Source: Palsa-1233 sp031367105 (GTDB lineage Bacteria; Gemmatimonadota; Gemmatimonadetes; Gemmatimonadales; GWC2-71-9). Taken from it: a stretch of 64,000 nucleotides of DNA. Made by a program: the position numbers and the translations under genes. The stretch is from NCBI GenBank assembly GCA_031367105.1, contig JANLPG010000120.1, forward strand, positions 1-64,000, given 5' to 3'. Below the pieces are notes generated by a model that ran no database searches, was not told the DNA's origin, and saw only the letters and a program-made list of their open reading frames with translations. This document shows, piece after piece, positions 11,461-20,072 of the stretch (position 1 is the stretch's first letter; each line of letters starts with the position of its first letter).

Positions 11461-12648
11461 ATGTCCGACCAGAATACTCCAGTCATTCTCAGCGCCTGCC
11501 GCACCCCGATCGGCAAATACCTCGGCGCTTTGTCCTCGCTTCCGGCCACGCGCCTCGGCTCTATCGCTATCGCTGAAGCAGTCCACCGCGCCGGCATTGA
11601 TCCGGCGCTGATCGACGAAGTCATCATGGGTCACGTTGTGCAGGGCGGCACCGGTCAGGCACCGGCGCGCCAGGCGATGATCCACGCGGGACTGCCGGGG
11701 ACGATTCCCGCGCTCACCATCAACAAAGTCTGTGGCTCGGGACTCAAGGCCGTGATGCTCGCTGCTCAGGCGATCAAGGCCGGGGACTCGCAGTGCATCG
11801 TGGCGGGCGGGATGGAGTCGATGTCCGGCGCGGCGCACTACGTCTATGGCTACCGCAACGGTATCAAGGCGGGCAACCAGACGATCGTCGACGGAATGAT
11901 CCACGATGGGCTCTGGGACTCGTTCGGCAACAATCATATGGGCGACTACGCTGAGTACACGGCCGAGAAGGCTGGTGTGACGCGCTCGGAGCAGGACGCC
12001 TTTGCGTTCCGATCGCATCAGCGGGCGGTGGCAGCGCAGGCTGCGGGGAAGTTCGCGCCCGAGATCGTGTCGGTGGAGATCGCCGATCGGAAGGGGCCAA
12101 TCAGAGTGAGCGCCGATGAATCGCCCCGCGCCGACACCACGCTCGAGACGCTCGCGAAACTCCGCCCGGTCTTCCGCAAGGACGGCACCGTGACCGCGGG
12201 CAATGCCCCCGGCCTCAACGACGGCGGCGCCGGACTGGTGGTGGCTTCGCTGGCATTCGCGAAGGCCCATAACATCGCCCCGCTCGGCCGGATTACCGGA
12301 TACGCCACGGGTGGTGGCGAACCGAAGGACCTCTTCTTCGCGCCGATCCTTGCGGTACAGAATCTGATGCACAAGCACGGCACGACAATCAACGACTACG
12401 ACCTCATCGAGGCCAACGAGGCCTTTGCCGTGCAGGCGATTGCCAACGGCCGCGCGCTCGGTTGGGACGACACACGAGTCAACGTGAACGGTGGCGCGAT
12501 CGCACTGGGCCACCCGATCGGTGCCTCTGGTGCGCGAGTGCTGGCGACGCTGCTCTACGCGATGAAGGACCACGGCGCTCGGACAGGACTGGCGACACTC
12601 TGTCTCGGCGGCGGGAATGCGGTGGCGCTGAGCGTGGAGAGCAGCTGA
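11461..12648 (+). CDS. Acetyl-CoA C-acyltransferase (thiolase)
   Basis: A 395-residue thiolase catalysing condensation or thiolytic cleavage of acyl-CoA. Nucleophile C91 sits in NKVCGSGLKAVM, the catalytic His in GHPIGASGARV, and the second Cys in CLGGGNAVAL; NEAFAVQA is also conserved. ATG 11461 is preferred over an upstream in-frame TTG because it gives the standard N-terminus (VILSACRTPIGKYLG) and has an AGGA about 10 nt ahead. With the 3-hydroxyacyl-CoA dehydrogenase downstream it could work in beta-oxidation, butyryl-CoA or polyhydroxybutyrate metabolism; I cannot separate biosynthetic from degradative use. Confidence 0.95.
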   Translation: MSDQNTPVILSACRTPIGKYLGALSSLPATRLGSIAIAEAVHRAGIDPALIDEVIMGHVVQGGTGQAPARQAMIHAGLPGTIPALTINKVCGSGLKAVMLAAQAIKAGDSQCIVAGGMESMSGAAHYVYGYRNGIKAGNQTIVDGMIHDGLWDSFGNNHMGDYAEYTAEKAGVTRSEQDAFAFRSHQRAVAAQAAGKFAPEIVSVEIADRKGPIRVSADESPRADTTLETLAKLRPVFRKDGTVTAGNAPGLNDGGAGLVVASLAFAKAHNIAPLGRITGYATGGGEPKDLFFAPILAVQNLMHKHGTTINDYDLIEANEAFAVQAIANGRALGWDDTRVNVNGGAIALGHPIGASGARVLATLLYAMKDHGARTGLATLCLGGGNAVALSVESS

Positions 12649-12650
12649 AA

Positions 12651-12741
12651 GGATGATGGATGATGGAGGATGGATGGTGGATGATGGGGCATCGATGGGA
12701 GCATCCATGATCCATGATCCATCATCCACCATCCACCATCC
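12651..12741 (+). repeat. Inverted array of GGATGAT-type short repeats
   Basis: Left arm: imperfect tandem GGATGAT/GGATGGT units. Right arm: the complementary CATCCAT/CCATCAT units, separated by about 10 nt around CATCGATG. Transcribed RNA could fold into a long imperfect hairpin between the thiolase and dehydrogenase genes. The same unit reappears as a one-sided tandem array at 18466-18507. Confidence 0.8.
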
Positions 12742-12772
12742 CAACACTGAACGCACTGCAAGTTGAGATCTT

Positions 12773-13624
12773 ATGCAAAATGTCGCAGTCGTCGGTTCTG
12801 GTACCATGGGCAACGGCATCGCCCACGTCTTCGCGCAGCACGGCCACGAGGTCGCGCTGATTGATGTGAGTGAAGCGGCGCTTGCGAAAGCCCTCGCCAC
12901 CATTACCGCGAACCTCGAACGGCAGGTGAAGAAGGGAACACTCGCCACCGAGGCGGTTGCCGAAGTCGTCGGGCGGATCCGCACCAGCAGCGACCTCGGC
13001 GCGGCGAAGGATGCCGGGCTGGTGGTCGAGGCGGCGAGTGAGAACCCCGCGATCAAGTTCGATCTCTTCACCCGGCTCGACGCCATCTGCGGACCCGACG
13101 CCATCCTCGCGAGCAACACCTCGTCGATCTCCATTACCGAGATCGCCTCAAGGACGAACCGCCCGGCACAAGTCATCGGGATGCACTTCATGAATCCGGT
13201 GCCGGTGATGCAGCTGGTCGAGATCATCCGGGGGCACGCGACAAGTGACGCTACCACCCGGACGGTGGTCGAACTCTCGACCGCACTTGGAAAGACCCCG
13301 GTCGAAGTCAATGACTACCCTGGCTTCGTCAGTAATCGGGTGCTCCTGCCAATGATCAATGAGGCGATCTTCTGCGTGATGGAGGGCGTCGCCAAGCCTG
13401 AGGCGATCGACACGGTGATGAAGCTGGGTATGGCCCATCCGATGGGACCGCTGCAGCTCGCCGATTTCATCGGGCTGGATGTCTGCCTCGCGATCCTGAA
13501 CGTGCTCCACGAAGGATTGGGTGAGAGCAAGTACCGCCCCTGCCCGCTGCTGAAGAAGATGGTGGCGGCGGGCTATCTTGGCCGGAAGAGCGGCCGCGGC
13601 TTCTACGACTACGGGAAGGCCTGA
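12773..13624 (+). CDS. 3-hydroxyacyl-CoA (3-hydroxybutyryl-CoA) dehydrogenase
   Basis: A 283-residue NAD-dependent dehydrogenase. The Rossmann signature VVGSGTMGNGIAHVFA is at the N-terminus with the acidic residue ending beta-2 (LIDVSE). The catalytic His-Glu pair lies in GMHFMNPVPVMQLVEII, followed by the C-terminal helical domain with DYPGFVSNRVLLPMINEA and LGMAHPMGPLQLADFIGLD. Length matches the short, single-function enzyme. It follows the thiolase across the repeat hairpin, consistent with a shared pathway, and its stop overlaps the next ATG (TGATG). Confidence 0.95.
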   Translation: MQNVAVVGSGTMGNGIAHVFAQHGHEVALIDVSEAALAKALATITANLERQVKKGTLATEAVAEVVGRIRTSSDLGAAKDAGLVVEAASENPAIKFDLFTRLDAICGPDAILASNTSSISITEIASRTNRPAQVIGMHFMNPVPVMQLVEIIRGHATSDATTRTVVELSTALGKTPVEVNDYPGFVSNRVLLPMINEAIFCVMEGVAKPEAIDTVMKLGMAHPMGPLQLADFIGLDVCLAILNVLHEGLGESKYRPCPLLKKMVAAGYLGRKSGRGFYDYGKA

Positions 13625-14691
13625 TGGACGTCTTCGACGAAATGAAGAAGTGGGGACACGAGCAGCTGCTGTTCTCCCACGAACCCTCCTGCGGTTATTT
13701 CGGCATCATTGCCATCCACGATACTACGCTCGGGCCGGCGCTCGGCGGGACGCGGGTGTGGCAGTATGCCGACAACGAGGCGGCCATCAAGGACGCGTTG
13801 CGGCTGTCCCGCGGAATGACCTACAAGTCGGCCGTGGCCGGCCTCAACCTCGGCGGCGGCAAGGCGGTCATCATTGCCGACCCGAAGCGCGCCGATCGGG
13901 AATCGCTCTTCCGCGCCCACGGCCGCTTTGTGGAAACCCTGGGCGGACGCTACATCACGGCGGAAGACGTCGGTACTTCGCCCACCGATATGGAGTTCAT
14001 CAAACGCGAGACCAAGCACGTCGCCGGTCTGCTGAACCTCTCGGGCGATCCGTCGCCGGTAACCAGCTACGGCGTGTATATGGGGATGAAGGCGGCCGCG
14101 AAGTCGCGCTGGGGGAAGGATTCCCTCGCCGGCAAGACGATCGCAGTCCAGGGCTGCGGCAAGGTCGCATACTATCTGATGACGCACCTCAAGCAGGAAG
14201 GCGCCAAGCTGATCGTCACCGATATCGATCAGGAGAAGGTGAAGCGCGTCGTGGACGAGCTCGGAGCGACGGCCGTCTCTCCCGAAGCGATCTATGATGC
14301 CAAGGCAGAGATCTTCGCGCCGTGCGCCCTCGGTGGCATCATCAATGACGACACCCTCCCGCGCCTCAAGGTCGAGATCATTGCTGGTGGCGCCAACAAT
14401 CAGCTCGGCGAAGAACGGCACGGCATCGAGCTGGAGAAGCGCGGAATGCTCTATGCCCCTGACTATGTCATCAACGGCGGCGGCGTCATCAACGTGTATG
14501 GTGAGTTGCAGGGCTGGACAATGGAGCGCGCCAAGCGGAAGGCCCAGGAAATCTACGACACGATGCTCCGCGTCTTCGCCATTGCCAGCCGCGACAAGAT
14601 CCCGACCTACGAGGCGGCGGATCGTCTCGCCGAGGAGCGGCTCAAGTCGGTGGCAGCGCTGAAGCAGATGTGGGTCGCCGGAGATAGATAG
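13624..14691 (+). CDS. Leu/Val/Phe dehydrogenase family (ELFV) amino acid dehydrogenase
   Basis: A 355-residue NAD-dependent oxidative deaminase of the leucine/valine dehydrogenase branch. Visible are LGPALGGTRVW, the catalytic-Lys region RGMTYKSAVAGLNLGGGKAV, EDVGTSPTDMEFI, and the nucleotide-binding IAVQGCGKVAYYL. Length and N-terminus resemble leucine dehydrogenase rather than the larger glutamate dehydrogenases. Coupling to an acyl-CoA dehydrogenase suggests branched-chain amino acid catabolism or reverse assimilation of ammonia. Exact substrate is not determined by what I can see. Confidence 0.88.
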   Translation: MDVFDEMKKWGHEQLLFSHEPSCGYFGIIAIHDTTLGPALGGTRVWQYADNEAAIKDALRLSRGMTYKSAVAGLNLGGGKAVIIADPKRADRESLFRAHGRFVETLGGRYITAEDVGTSPTDMEFIKRETKHVAGLLNLSGDPSPVTSYGVYMGMKAAAKSRWGKDSLAGKTIAVQGCGKVAYYLMTHLKQEGAKLIVTDIDQEKVKRVVDELGATAVSPEAIYDAKAEIFAPCALGGIINDDTLPRLKVEIIAGGANNQLGEERHGIELEKRGMLYAPDYVINGGGVINVYGELQGWTMERAKRKAQEIYDTMLRVFAIASRDKIPTYEAADRLAEERLKSVAALKQMWVAGDR

Positions 14692-14730
14692 CGACTGGCG
14701 ACTGTAGACCAGGTCCGGGCCCGTAGGGCT

Positions 14731-14851
14731 GTCATCCTGAGCGAAGCGAGCCGCAGGCGAGCGCAGTCGAAGGAGCTTCGGGCTTCCCGACTGCGGTGAA
14801 CCGCGCTTCTGCGTCGGCGACACCGAGGATCCTTCACTTCGCTCAGGATGA
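14731..14851 (+). repeat. Interspersed palindromic repeat, copy 1
   Basis: Perfect 15-bp inverted arms (14732-14746 with 14837-14851, core TCATCCTGAGCGAAG) flank about 90 nt. The left 52 bp (14731-14782) recur as a reverse complement at 18391-18442 with only three mismatches by eye. The unit sits between the dehydrogenase and amidohydrolase genes and ends just before the latter's ribosome-binding site. Confidence 0.85.
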
Positions 14852-14871
14852 GACGCCTCAGGAGAACTCCG

Positions 14872-16167
14872 ATGCGACTACTCGTTGCTGCCATCTTCCT
14901 CACCACCCCTCTCGCCGCCCAGGCGCCAACCGCCCCGCCGGTCACCGCTCTGCGCGCCGCCCGGATGCTCGATGTTCGGAGCGGCGCGATGGTCTCCGAC
15001 GCAGTGGTGCTGATCTCCGGCGAACGAATCATTGACGCGGGAAAGGGGCTCGCCATACCGACCGGCGCGAAGGTCATCGACCTCGGCAACGTGACGCTGC
15101 TGCCGGGCCTCATCGACGTTCACACGCACCTGCTGCAGAACTACGACGGAAACCTGGAGGGCGACGATCCCAATATGCTCCTCACCGTGGCGGCGATGGG
15201 GACCACGCGGCGCGTGCTGCTCGGGGCGGCGATGGGTCGCGAGGACCTTGAGGCCGGCATCACGACCGTGCGCGACGTCGGCAACTCGGGGTGGGGCGGC
15301 GATGTCGCCTTGCGTGATGCGATCGATGCTGGCTGGGTTCCCGGCCCGCGGATCGTGGCATCGACGCGTGCGCTCTCGGCTGCAGGGGGGCAGTTCGGGT
15401 CCGTGGCGCCCGAAGTGCAGTCGCTGATCGCGAACGAATACGCCGTTATCAGCGGCGTCGAAGAGACGCGGCGTGCCGTGCGCCAGGCGTTCTACGACGG
15501 CGCCGACGTCATCAAGGTGATCGTCAACACCGGCCCACGCGTGGTGTCGCTCGACGAACTCAAGGTTATGGTCGACGAGGCGAAGCTGGTAGGAAAAAAG
15601 GTGGCCGCGCACGCCATCGGCGCCCACGCCACTGCCATCGCCGCACAGGCTGGTGTTGCCTCGATTGAGCACGCCTACACTATTCCCGACAGCGTGCTGC
15701 AGATGATGAAGGCGAAGGGGATCTTCCTGGTCCCCACCGATTACATGCCCGAGTTCTACCTCGGCGTCGGCCAACCGGCTGCGACTCCCGCAGCGGCGAA
15801 GCAGCGCGAGGCGGGGGTCAATGGGTTCACCCGGGGAAGCCGCGAACGCCTTTGCCGAGCCATCGCGCAGGGCGTGCGCGTCGCCTTCGGCTCCGATGAG
15901 TACTACCAGCTGCCGGGACTCACGCGCGGCCAGGCCACACTGCGCTCGCTGCGGGCCTACTCCGACGCCGGTATGACTCCCATCCAGGTGATTCGCGCTG
16001 CCACGACCGAAGCCGCCGAGCTGCTTGGTTGGGCCGGCCGCGTCGGTGCCATCGAGAAGCTCAAGTGGGCGGATATCATTGCCGTGCCCGGGAATCCGCT
16101 GGAGGATATCCGGGTGCTGGAGCAGGTGAGCTTTGTGATGAAAGGCGGAAAGGTCGTCCGCCAATAG
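14872..16167 (+). CDS. Secreted metal-dependent amidohydrolase
   Basis: A 431-residue member of the imidazolonepropionase/prolidase-like amidohydrolases. ATG 14872 has AGGAG 8 nt ahead and gives a clean signal peptide (MRLLVAAIFLTTPLAAQA), predicting export. Metal ligands are visible as HTH in LIDVHTHLLQN, a candidate Lys in ADVIKVIVNTG, His in VAAHAIGAHA and IEHAYT, and the late Asp in AFGSDEYYQ. An upstream in-frame ATG at 14848 would place Arg-rich sequence inside the repeat. Such exported enzymes are often annotated as Xaa-Pro dipeptidases; the substrate is not known. Confidence 0.88.
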   Translation: MRLLVAAIFLTTPLAAQAPTAPPVTALRAARMLDVRSGAMVSDAVVLISGERIIDAGKGLAIPTGAKVIDLGNVTLLPGLIDVHTHLLQNYDGNLEGDDPNMLLTVAAMGTTRRVLLGAAMGREDLEAGITTVRDVGNSGWGGDVALRDAIDAGWVPGPRIVASTRALSAAGGQFGSVAPEVQSLIANEYAVISGVEETRRAVRQAFYDGADVIKVIVNTGPRVVSLDELKVMVDEAKLVGKKVAAHAIGAHATAIAAQAGVASIEHAYTIPDSVLQMMKAKGIFLVPTDYMPEFYLGVGQPAATPAAAKQREAGVNGFTRGSRERLCRAIAQGVRVAFGSDEYYQLPGLTRGQATLRSLRAYSDAGMTPIQVIRAATTEAAELLGWAGRVGAIEKLKWADIIAVPGNPLEDIRVLEQVSFVMKGGKVVRQ

Positions 16168-16177
16168 CCCCCCTGTT

Positions 16178-16183
16178 TATCTT
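16178..16183 (+). promoter_or_regulatory. Putative -10 element TATCTT of rpiB
   Basis: TATCTT five nt before the rpiB ATG, in the short gap after the amidohydrolase. The spacing leaves no room for a ribosome-binding site, so transcription may start at the ATG. Confidence 0.4.
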
Positions 16184-16188
16184 CCCGT

Positions 16189-16629
16189 ATGCCAGAAAAG
16201 ATCCCCATCGGAGCCGATCACGCCGGTTTCGAAATGAAGGAAATGCTCGCGGACGAGCTCCGCACCCTCGGCTACGACGTCGAGGATGTCGGGACGTACT
16301 CCACCGAGTCGACTGACTACGCCGACTTCGCCCATCCGGTGGCGCGGGAGATCGAGAGTGGCGAGGCCAAGCGCGGGATCCTGCTCTGCGGTACCGGGCT
16401 GGGGATGTCGTACGCTGCCAACCGGCACCACGGAGTCCGCGCGGCGGTGGTATGGAACGCCGAAGTGGCGAAGCTCTCCCGACAACACAACGATTCCAAT
16501 ATTCTGGTGCTGCCGTCGCGCTGCCTCGACGAGGGCACGGCCCGCGAAATTCTGCGGGTCTGGCTGGCGACGCCATTCGATGGCGGACGCCACCTCCGAC
16601 GCATCGAAAAAATCGAGGATGAGGAATGA
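16189..16629 (+). CDS. rpiB: Ribose-5-phosphate isomerase B
   Basis: A 146-residue LacAB/RpiB isomerase interconverting ribose 5-phosphate and ribulose 5-phosphate. ADHAGFEMKE at the N-terminus supplies the phosphate-binding Asp-His; the general-base Cys lies in LLCGTGLGMSYAANRHHGVRAA, and the ring-opening region is LSRQHNDSNIL. Full length for the family. A 4-nt overlap (ATGA) couples it to glyA. A TATCTT element sits immediately upstream, suggesting that rpiB-glyA and the next gene form one unit. Confidence 0.95.
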   Translation: MPEKIPIGADHAGFEMKEMLADELRTLGYDVEDVGTYSTESTDYADFAHPVAREIESGEAKRGILLCGTGLGMSYAANRHHGVRAAVVWNAEVAKLSRQHNDSNILVLPSRCLDEGTAREILRVWLATPFDGGRHLRRIEKIEDEE

Positions 16630-17891
16630 CCTTGCACCACGATGCACCCCTCGCCCAGGCCGACGCCGGAATTGCTGCTCTCGTCCACGAGGAGCTGGTC
16701 CGCCAGCAGAACGGCCTCGAGCTGATCGCCAGCGAGAATTTCACATCGCGTGCGGTCCTCGAGGCGATGGGGTCGTGCCTCACCAACAAGTACGCCGAGG
16801 GCTATCCGGGGAAGCGGTACTACGGCGGCTGCGAGGTGGTGGACAAGGTAGAGCAGATTGCGATTGATCGTGCGAAGCAGATTTTCGGTGCCGATCACGC
16901 GAATGTGCAGCCCCACTCGGGGGCACAGGCCAACTTCGAAGCGTATATGGCCCTCATCCCGCCAGGTGAGAAGATCCTGGGGATGTCGCTGCCCCACGGG
17001 GGGCATCTCTCCCACGGCTCCTCGGTGAATCACACTGGCCAGGTGTGGAAGGCGGTGCACTACGGCGTCCGCTCCGATAGCGGCCGGATCGACTACGACG
17101 TCGTGCGCGAGATCGCGAAGCGCGAGCGCCCGAGGGTGATCATCTGCGGCGGATCGGCCTATGCACGGATCATTGATTTCCCCGCATTCCGCAGCATCGC
17201 CGACGAGGTTGGTGCCTTCCTGGTGGTCGATATGGCCCATTTCGCCGGGCTAGTGGCTGGTGGCGTGCATCCGAATCCGCTACCGCACGCCCATATCGTT
17301 ACCAGTACGACGCACAAGACGCTGCGGGGTCCGCGTGGCGGCCTGATTCTCTGTCACGCTGAGCACGCCAAGGCAGTCGACAAGTCGGTCTTTCCGGGCG
17401 GGCAGGGTGGGCCGCTCGAGCACGTGATTGCCGGCAAGGCTGTGGCGTTCGGCGAGGCGCTGACCGATGATTTCAAGCGCTATGCCCAGCAGGTGATCGA
17501 CAACGCAAAGGTGCTGGCTGAAGCGATGATCGAGCGCGGCTTTGCGGTCATCTCCGGTGGGACCGATACCCACCTGATGCTGGTCGACCTGCGCCCCAAG
17601 GAGCTGACGGGGAAGGAGGCCGAGAAGTTGCTCGGCTTCGCCGGGATCACCGTGAACAAGAATACCATTCCCGACGATCCGCAGTCGCCGTTCGTCACCA
17701 GCGGCATTCGCATCGGCACGCCGGCGATCACGACGCGCGGAATGGCGCAGTCCGAGATGGTGCGAGTCGCCGAGTTGATCGACCGGGCACTCACCGGCAG
17801 GGATGAGGTGACACTCGCACGGGTGAAACACGACGTCGAGGAGCTCGCGGGGAAGTTCCCGCTCTACGCCGCGGGCGTGGTGGCGGGCTGA
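16626..17891 (+). CDS. glyA: Serine hydroxymethyltransferase
   Basis: A 421-residue PLP enzyme that converts serine and THF to glycine and methylene-THF. NGLELIASENFTS and NKYAEGYPGKRYYGGC are diagnostic. PLP-binding Lys is in TSTTHKTLRGPRGG, with the cofactor Asp in VVDMAHFAGLV. Complete length. It provides one-carbon units and links to folP and the purine gene elsewhere in the window only by pathway. Starts by ATGA overlap with rpiB. Confidence 0.97.
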   Translation: MTLHHDAPLAQADAGIAALVHEELVRQQNGLELIASENFTSRAVLEAMGSCLTNKYAEGYPGKRYYGGCEVVDKVEQIAIDRAKQIFGADHANVQPHSGAQANFEAYMALIPPGEKILGMSLPHGGHLSHGSSVNHTGQVWKAVHYGVRSDSGRIDYDVVREIAKRERPRVIICGGSAYARIIDFPAFRSIADEVGAFLVVDMAHFAGLVAGGVHPNPLPHAHIVTSTTHKTLRGPRGGLILCHAEHAKAVDKSVFPGGQGGPLEHVIAGKAVAFGEALTDDFKRYAQQVIDNAKVLAEAMIERGFAVISGGTDTHLMLVDLRPKELTGKEAEKLLGFAGITVNKNTIPDDPQSPFVTSGIRIGTPAITTRGMAQSEMVRVAELIDRALTGRDEVTLARVKHDVEELAGKFPLYAAGVVAG

Positions 17892-17897
17892 GGCGAA

Positions 17898-18290
17898 ATG
17901 CAGGAGCTCCAGTTTGCCGACGGGGTGCTCGCCCGGATTCGTGCCAGCGCTGGGTCGCGCTACGATGAACGTGCCTACCTCTTCGTCCTTTCGGCCATCG
18001 AGTTCCTGCAGCTCACGCTCGATGTGCGTCGGCACGTCACTGGCGTCGAGCTGGCGTGGGGCTGCCGCGACCTGGCACTCGAACGGTTCGGACTCCTCTC
18101 GCGTACCGTGCTCGACTGCTGGGGCATCACCTGCACCGCCGACTTCGGGCGCATTGTCTACACCCTGGTGGAGATCGGGCTGCTGTCGACGCAGCCGGGA
18201 GACCGTGAGGAGGATTTCCACGGGATCTATGATTTCGCCGAGGCGATGGACGGGGTGTACGCCATCAAGTCGTTTCCTGCCGGCGAGTAG
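17898..18290 (+). CDS. Minf_1886-family protein
   Basis: A 130-residue soluble protein lying 6 nt after glyA. It has the family pattern DERAYLFVLSAIEF, HVTGVELAWGCRDLALERFG, VLDCWGI, TADFGRIVYTLVEIGLL and YDFAEAMD. These proteins are widespread in deeply branching bacteria and remain uncharacterised as far as I know. No enzymatic motif or membrane segment is visible. Its position behind glyA suggests co-transcription but not function. Confidence 0.8.
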   Translation: MQELQFADGVLARIRASAGSRYDERAYLFVLSAIEFLQLTLDVRRHVTGVELAWGCRDLALERFGLLSRTVLDCWGITCTADFGRIVYTLVEIGLLSTQPGDREEDFHGIYDFAEAMDGVYAIKSFPAGE

Positions 18291-18321
18291 GAGTTGCTGG
18301 CGCCGCGCCTTGCGCGGTTTG

Positions 18322-18442
18322 GCATCCTGAGGGGAGCGAAGGATCCTCGGAATCGCCCACGAGTGAGGTCAGGTTGAACGCGACCGGGAGCCCGAAGATC
18401 CTTCGACTGCGCTCGCCTGCGGCTCGCTGTGCTCAGGATGAC
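18322..18442 (+). repeat. Interspersed palindromic repeat, copy 2 (inverted relative to copy 1)
   Basis: Arms CATCCTGAG (18323-18331) and CTCAGGATG (18432-18440) flank a central GAAGGATC / GATCCTTC pair. Its right 52 bp (18391-18442) is the reverse complement of 14731-14782 with three mismatches. It occupies the spacer between the Minf_1886 gene and the GGATGAT-type tandem array. Confidence 0.85.
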
Positions 18443-18465
18443 CTCCTCCGGGATCGCCCATCGCC

Positions 18466-18507
18466 CATCCATCATCCATCATCCATCATCCATCATCCAT
18501 CATCCCA
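18466..18507 (+). repeat. Tandem 7-bp repeat (CATCATC units)
   Basis: About five to six copies of a 7-bp unit (ATCCATC frame) ending just before the -10-like element of the nnr gene. Same unit as the inverted array at 12651-12741. Perfect repetition makes copy-number change by slippage likely. Confidence 0.85.
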
Positions 18508-18509
18508 AC

Positions 18510-18515
18510 TAGATT
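18510..18515 (+). promoter_or_regulatory. Putative -10 element TAGATT of the NAD(P)HX repair gene
   Basis: TAGATT six nt before the ATG; the tandem CATCATC array occupies the place where a -35 would lie. No ribosome-binding site fits, consistent with a leaderless message. Confidence 0.4.
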
Positions 18516-18521
18516 TCTGGG

Positions 18522-20072
18522 ATGCATTTGACCCCCGTCCTGACCCCCCTCCAAGCCGCCGAATGGGACGCGCGCGCCGAGGCGGGGGGACGCCCACTGG
18601 CATCGCTGATGGAGAGTGCGGGGCGGGCGGTCGCGCAGATCGTGCTCGAGCGCTTTGCGCGCGCCGCCGGGCAGGGCGTGCTGGTGGCGTGTGGCAGCGG
18701 GAACAACGGCGGTGACGGCTGGGTGGCCGCGCGCGCCCTTCACGCCCTCGGAGTTCCGGTCTGGGTCACCGAGGCGAATGAGTCGCACCCGGGGCTCCCT
18801 GCTGTGGTGCGTGAGGTCGCGCTCGCCGACGGTGTGCGCACCGTGCCACACGACGGCCCTTGGCCAGCGGTCGGGCTGCTGATCGATGCGATCCTCGGCA
18901 CCGGCGCGCGCGGACCGCTGCGGGCTCCGGTCCCCGCACTGCTTGCCCGGGTGATGGATCTCGACCTTCCGGTGATCGCAATCGACGGCCCCACCGGTCT
19001 TGATCTCGAAACCGGCCTCCCGCACGGCGCACTTGATGCCACGCTCACCATCACCTTCGGCGGCATCCGACGCGGCCACCTGCTCGCGCGGGATGAGAGC
19101 GGCGAGATCCTCGTCGTCGACATCGGCCTCGGTCGCGCCGATGCCACATTGCCACGATTGGTCGATCGCGCCTGGGCGGCCGAACGGCTCACCGGGCTGG
19201 CCGCACGCAGTCACAAAGGCATCCGTGGCCGAGTGGTGATCGTGGGTGGCGACGCCACGATGACTGGCGCGGCGCGGATGGTCGCGCGGGCGGCATTTGC
19301 GACCGGGGCGGGGCTGGTGCACGTAGTTGCTCCCGAGGCGAGCCTCGTGGTATTGCGAGTGGCGGAGCCGGATGTGCAGTGCACGCCACAGGAGTTCGCA
19401 TTGCCACTCGCGGTGGGGGTCGGCGAGCTGTGCCAAGGCGCCGACGTGGTGATCATCGGTCCGGGGCTGGGAAGGGAGCCCGAACGATCTGCTTTCGTGC
19501 TCGAAGTGTTGTCGCACGCGCGCGCCGCGGTCATCGATGCCGACGCACTCGTCGCCCTGAAGCAGCAGCTTCCCGCCCTGGCTGCCCTCGCCGCGACGCG
19601 TGCGCTGGTGTGCACGCCGCATTTCGGCGAATTCCGCACGCTGTTCGGTGAGTTTGCCGATGACCTCGAGACAGCACCGTGGGAGGCGGCGCAGAATGCC
19701 ACCTATGCCAGCGGCTGCACCGTGTTGCTCAAGGGGGTTCCGACTGTGGTGGCATGCGGCGCGAACCCGATTCTCACCGTGGCCGCCGGGAATCCTGGCC
19801 TCGCGACCGGGGGCAGCGGCGATGTCCTCGCCGGAATCCTCGGGGCGCTGATGGCGCAAGGAATTGTCCTCCCCGACGCCGCGGCGATGGCGGCACAGGC
19901 CCTCGGTGAAGCCGCTGACCACGCCGCCCGCCGCACCACGGCGCGCGCGATGCGACCAATGGACGTTGTCGCCGCACTCGCGGACGTCTGGCGCGGCTGG
20001 GCGAGGCAACCACGCGAGCAGGTACCGCACGCGCCGATCCTTGGTCACCTCCTCCCACCGCGGTCGGTCTGA
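18522..20072 (+). CDS. nnr: Bifunctional NAD(P)HX epimerase / dehydratase
   Basis: A 516-residue fusion that repairs hydrated NADH and NADPH. The N-terminal epimerase domain (about 1-210) has MESAGRAVAQ and the nucleotide loop CGSGNNGGDGWVAARAL. The C-terminal ribokinase-fold dehydratase (about 225-510) begins with SHKGIRGRVVIVGG and ends with TGGSGDVLAGILGAL, whose Asp is catalytic in the family. Both halves look complete. The stop overlaps the next ATG (TGATG). Confidence 0.95.
   Translation: MHLTPVLTPLQAAEWDARAEAGGRPLASLMESAGRAVAQIVLERFARAAGQGVLVACGSGNNGGDGWVAARALHALGVPVWVTEANESHPGLPAVVREVALADGVRTVPHDGPWPAVGLLIDAILGTGARGPLRAPVPALLARVMDLDLPVIAIDGPTGLDLETGLPHGALDATLTITFGGIRRGHLLARDESGEILVVDIGLGRADATLPRLVDRAWAAERLTGLAARSHKGIRGRVVIVGGDATMTGAARMVARAAFATGAGLVHVVAPEASLVVLRVAEPDVQCTPQEFALPLAVGVGELCQGADVVIIGPGLGREPERSAFVLEVLSHARAAVIDADALVALKQQLPALAALAATRALVCTPHFGEFRTLFGEFADDLETAPWEAAQNATYASGCTVLLKGVPTVVACGANPILTVAAGNPGLATGGSGDVLAGILGALMAQGIVLPDAAAMAAQALGEAADHAARRTTARAMRPMDVVAALADVWRGWARQPREQVPHAPILGHLLPPRSV

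Noticed and set aside
11422..13311. A 629-codon minus-strand frame across thiolase and dehydrogenase
   Set aside because: Runs through the GGATGAT repeat and two well-identified genes; a shadow of GC-rich coding.
18466..18507. CRISPR array
   Set aside because: Units are 7 bp and directly adjacent, with no spacers and no cas genes.
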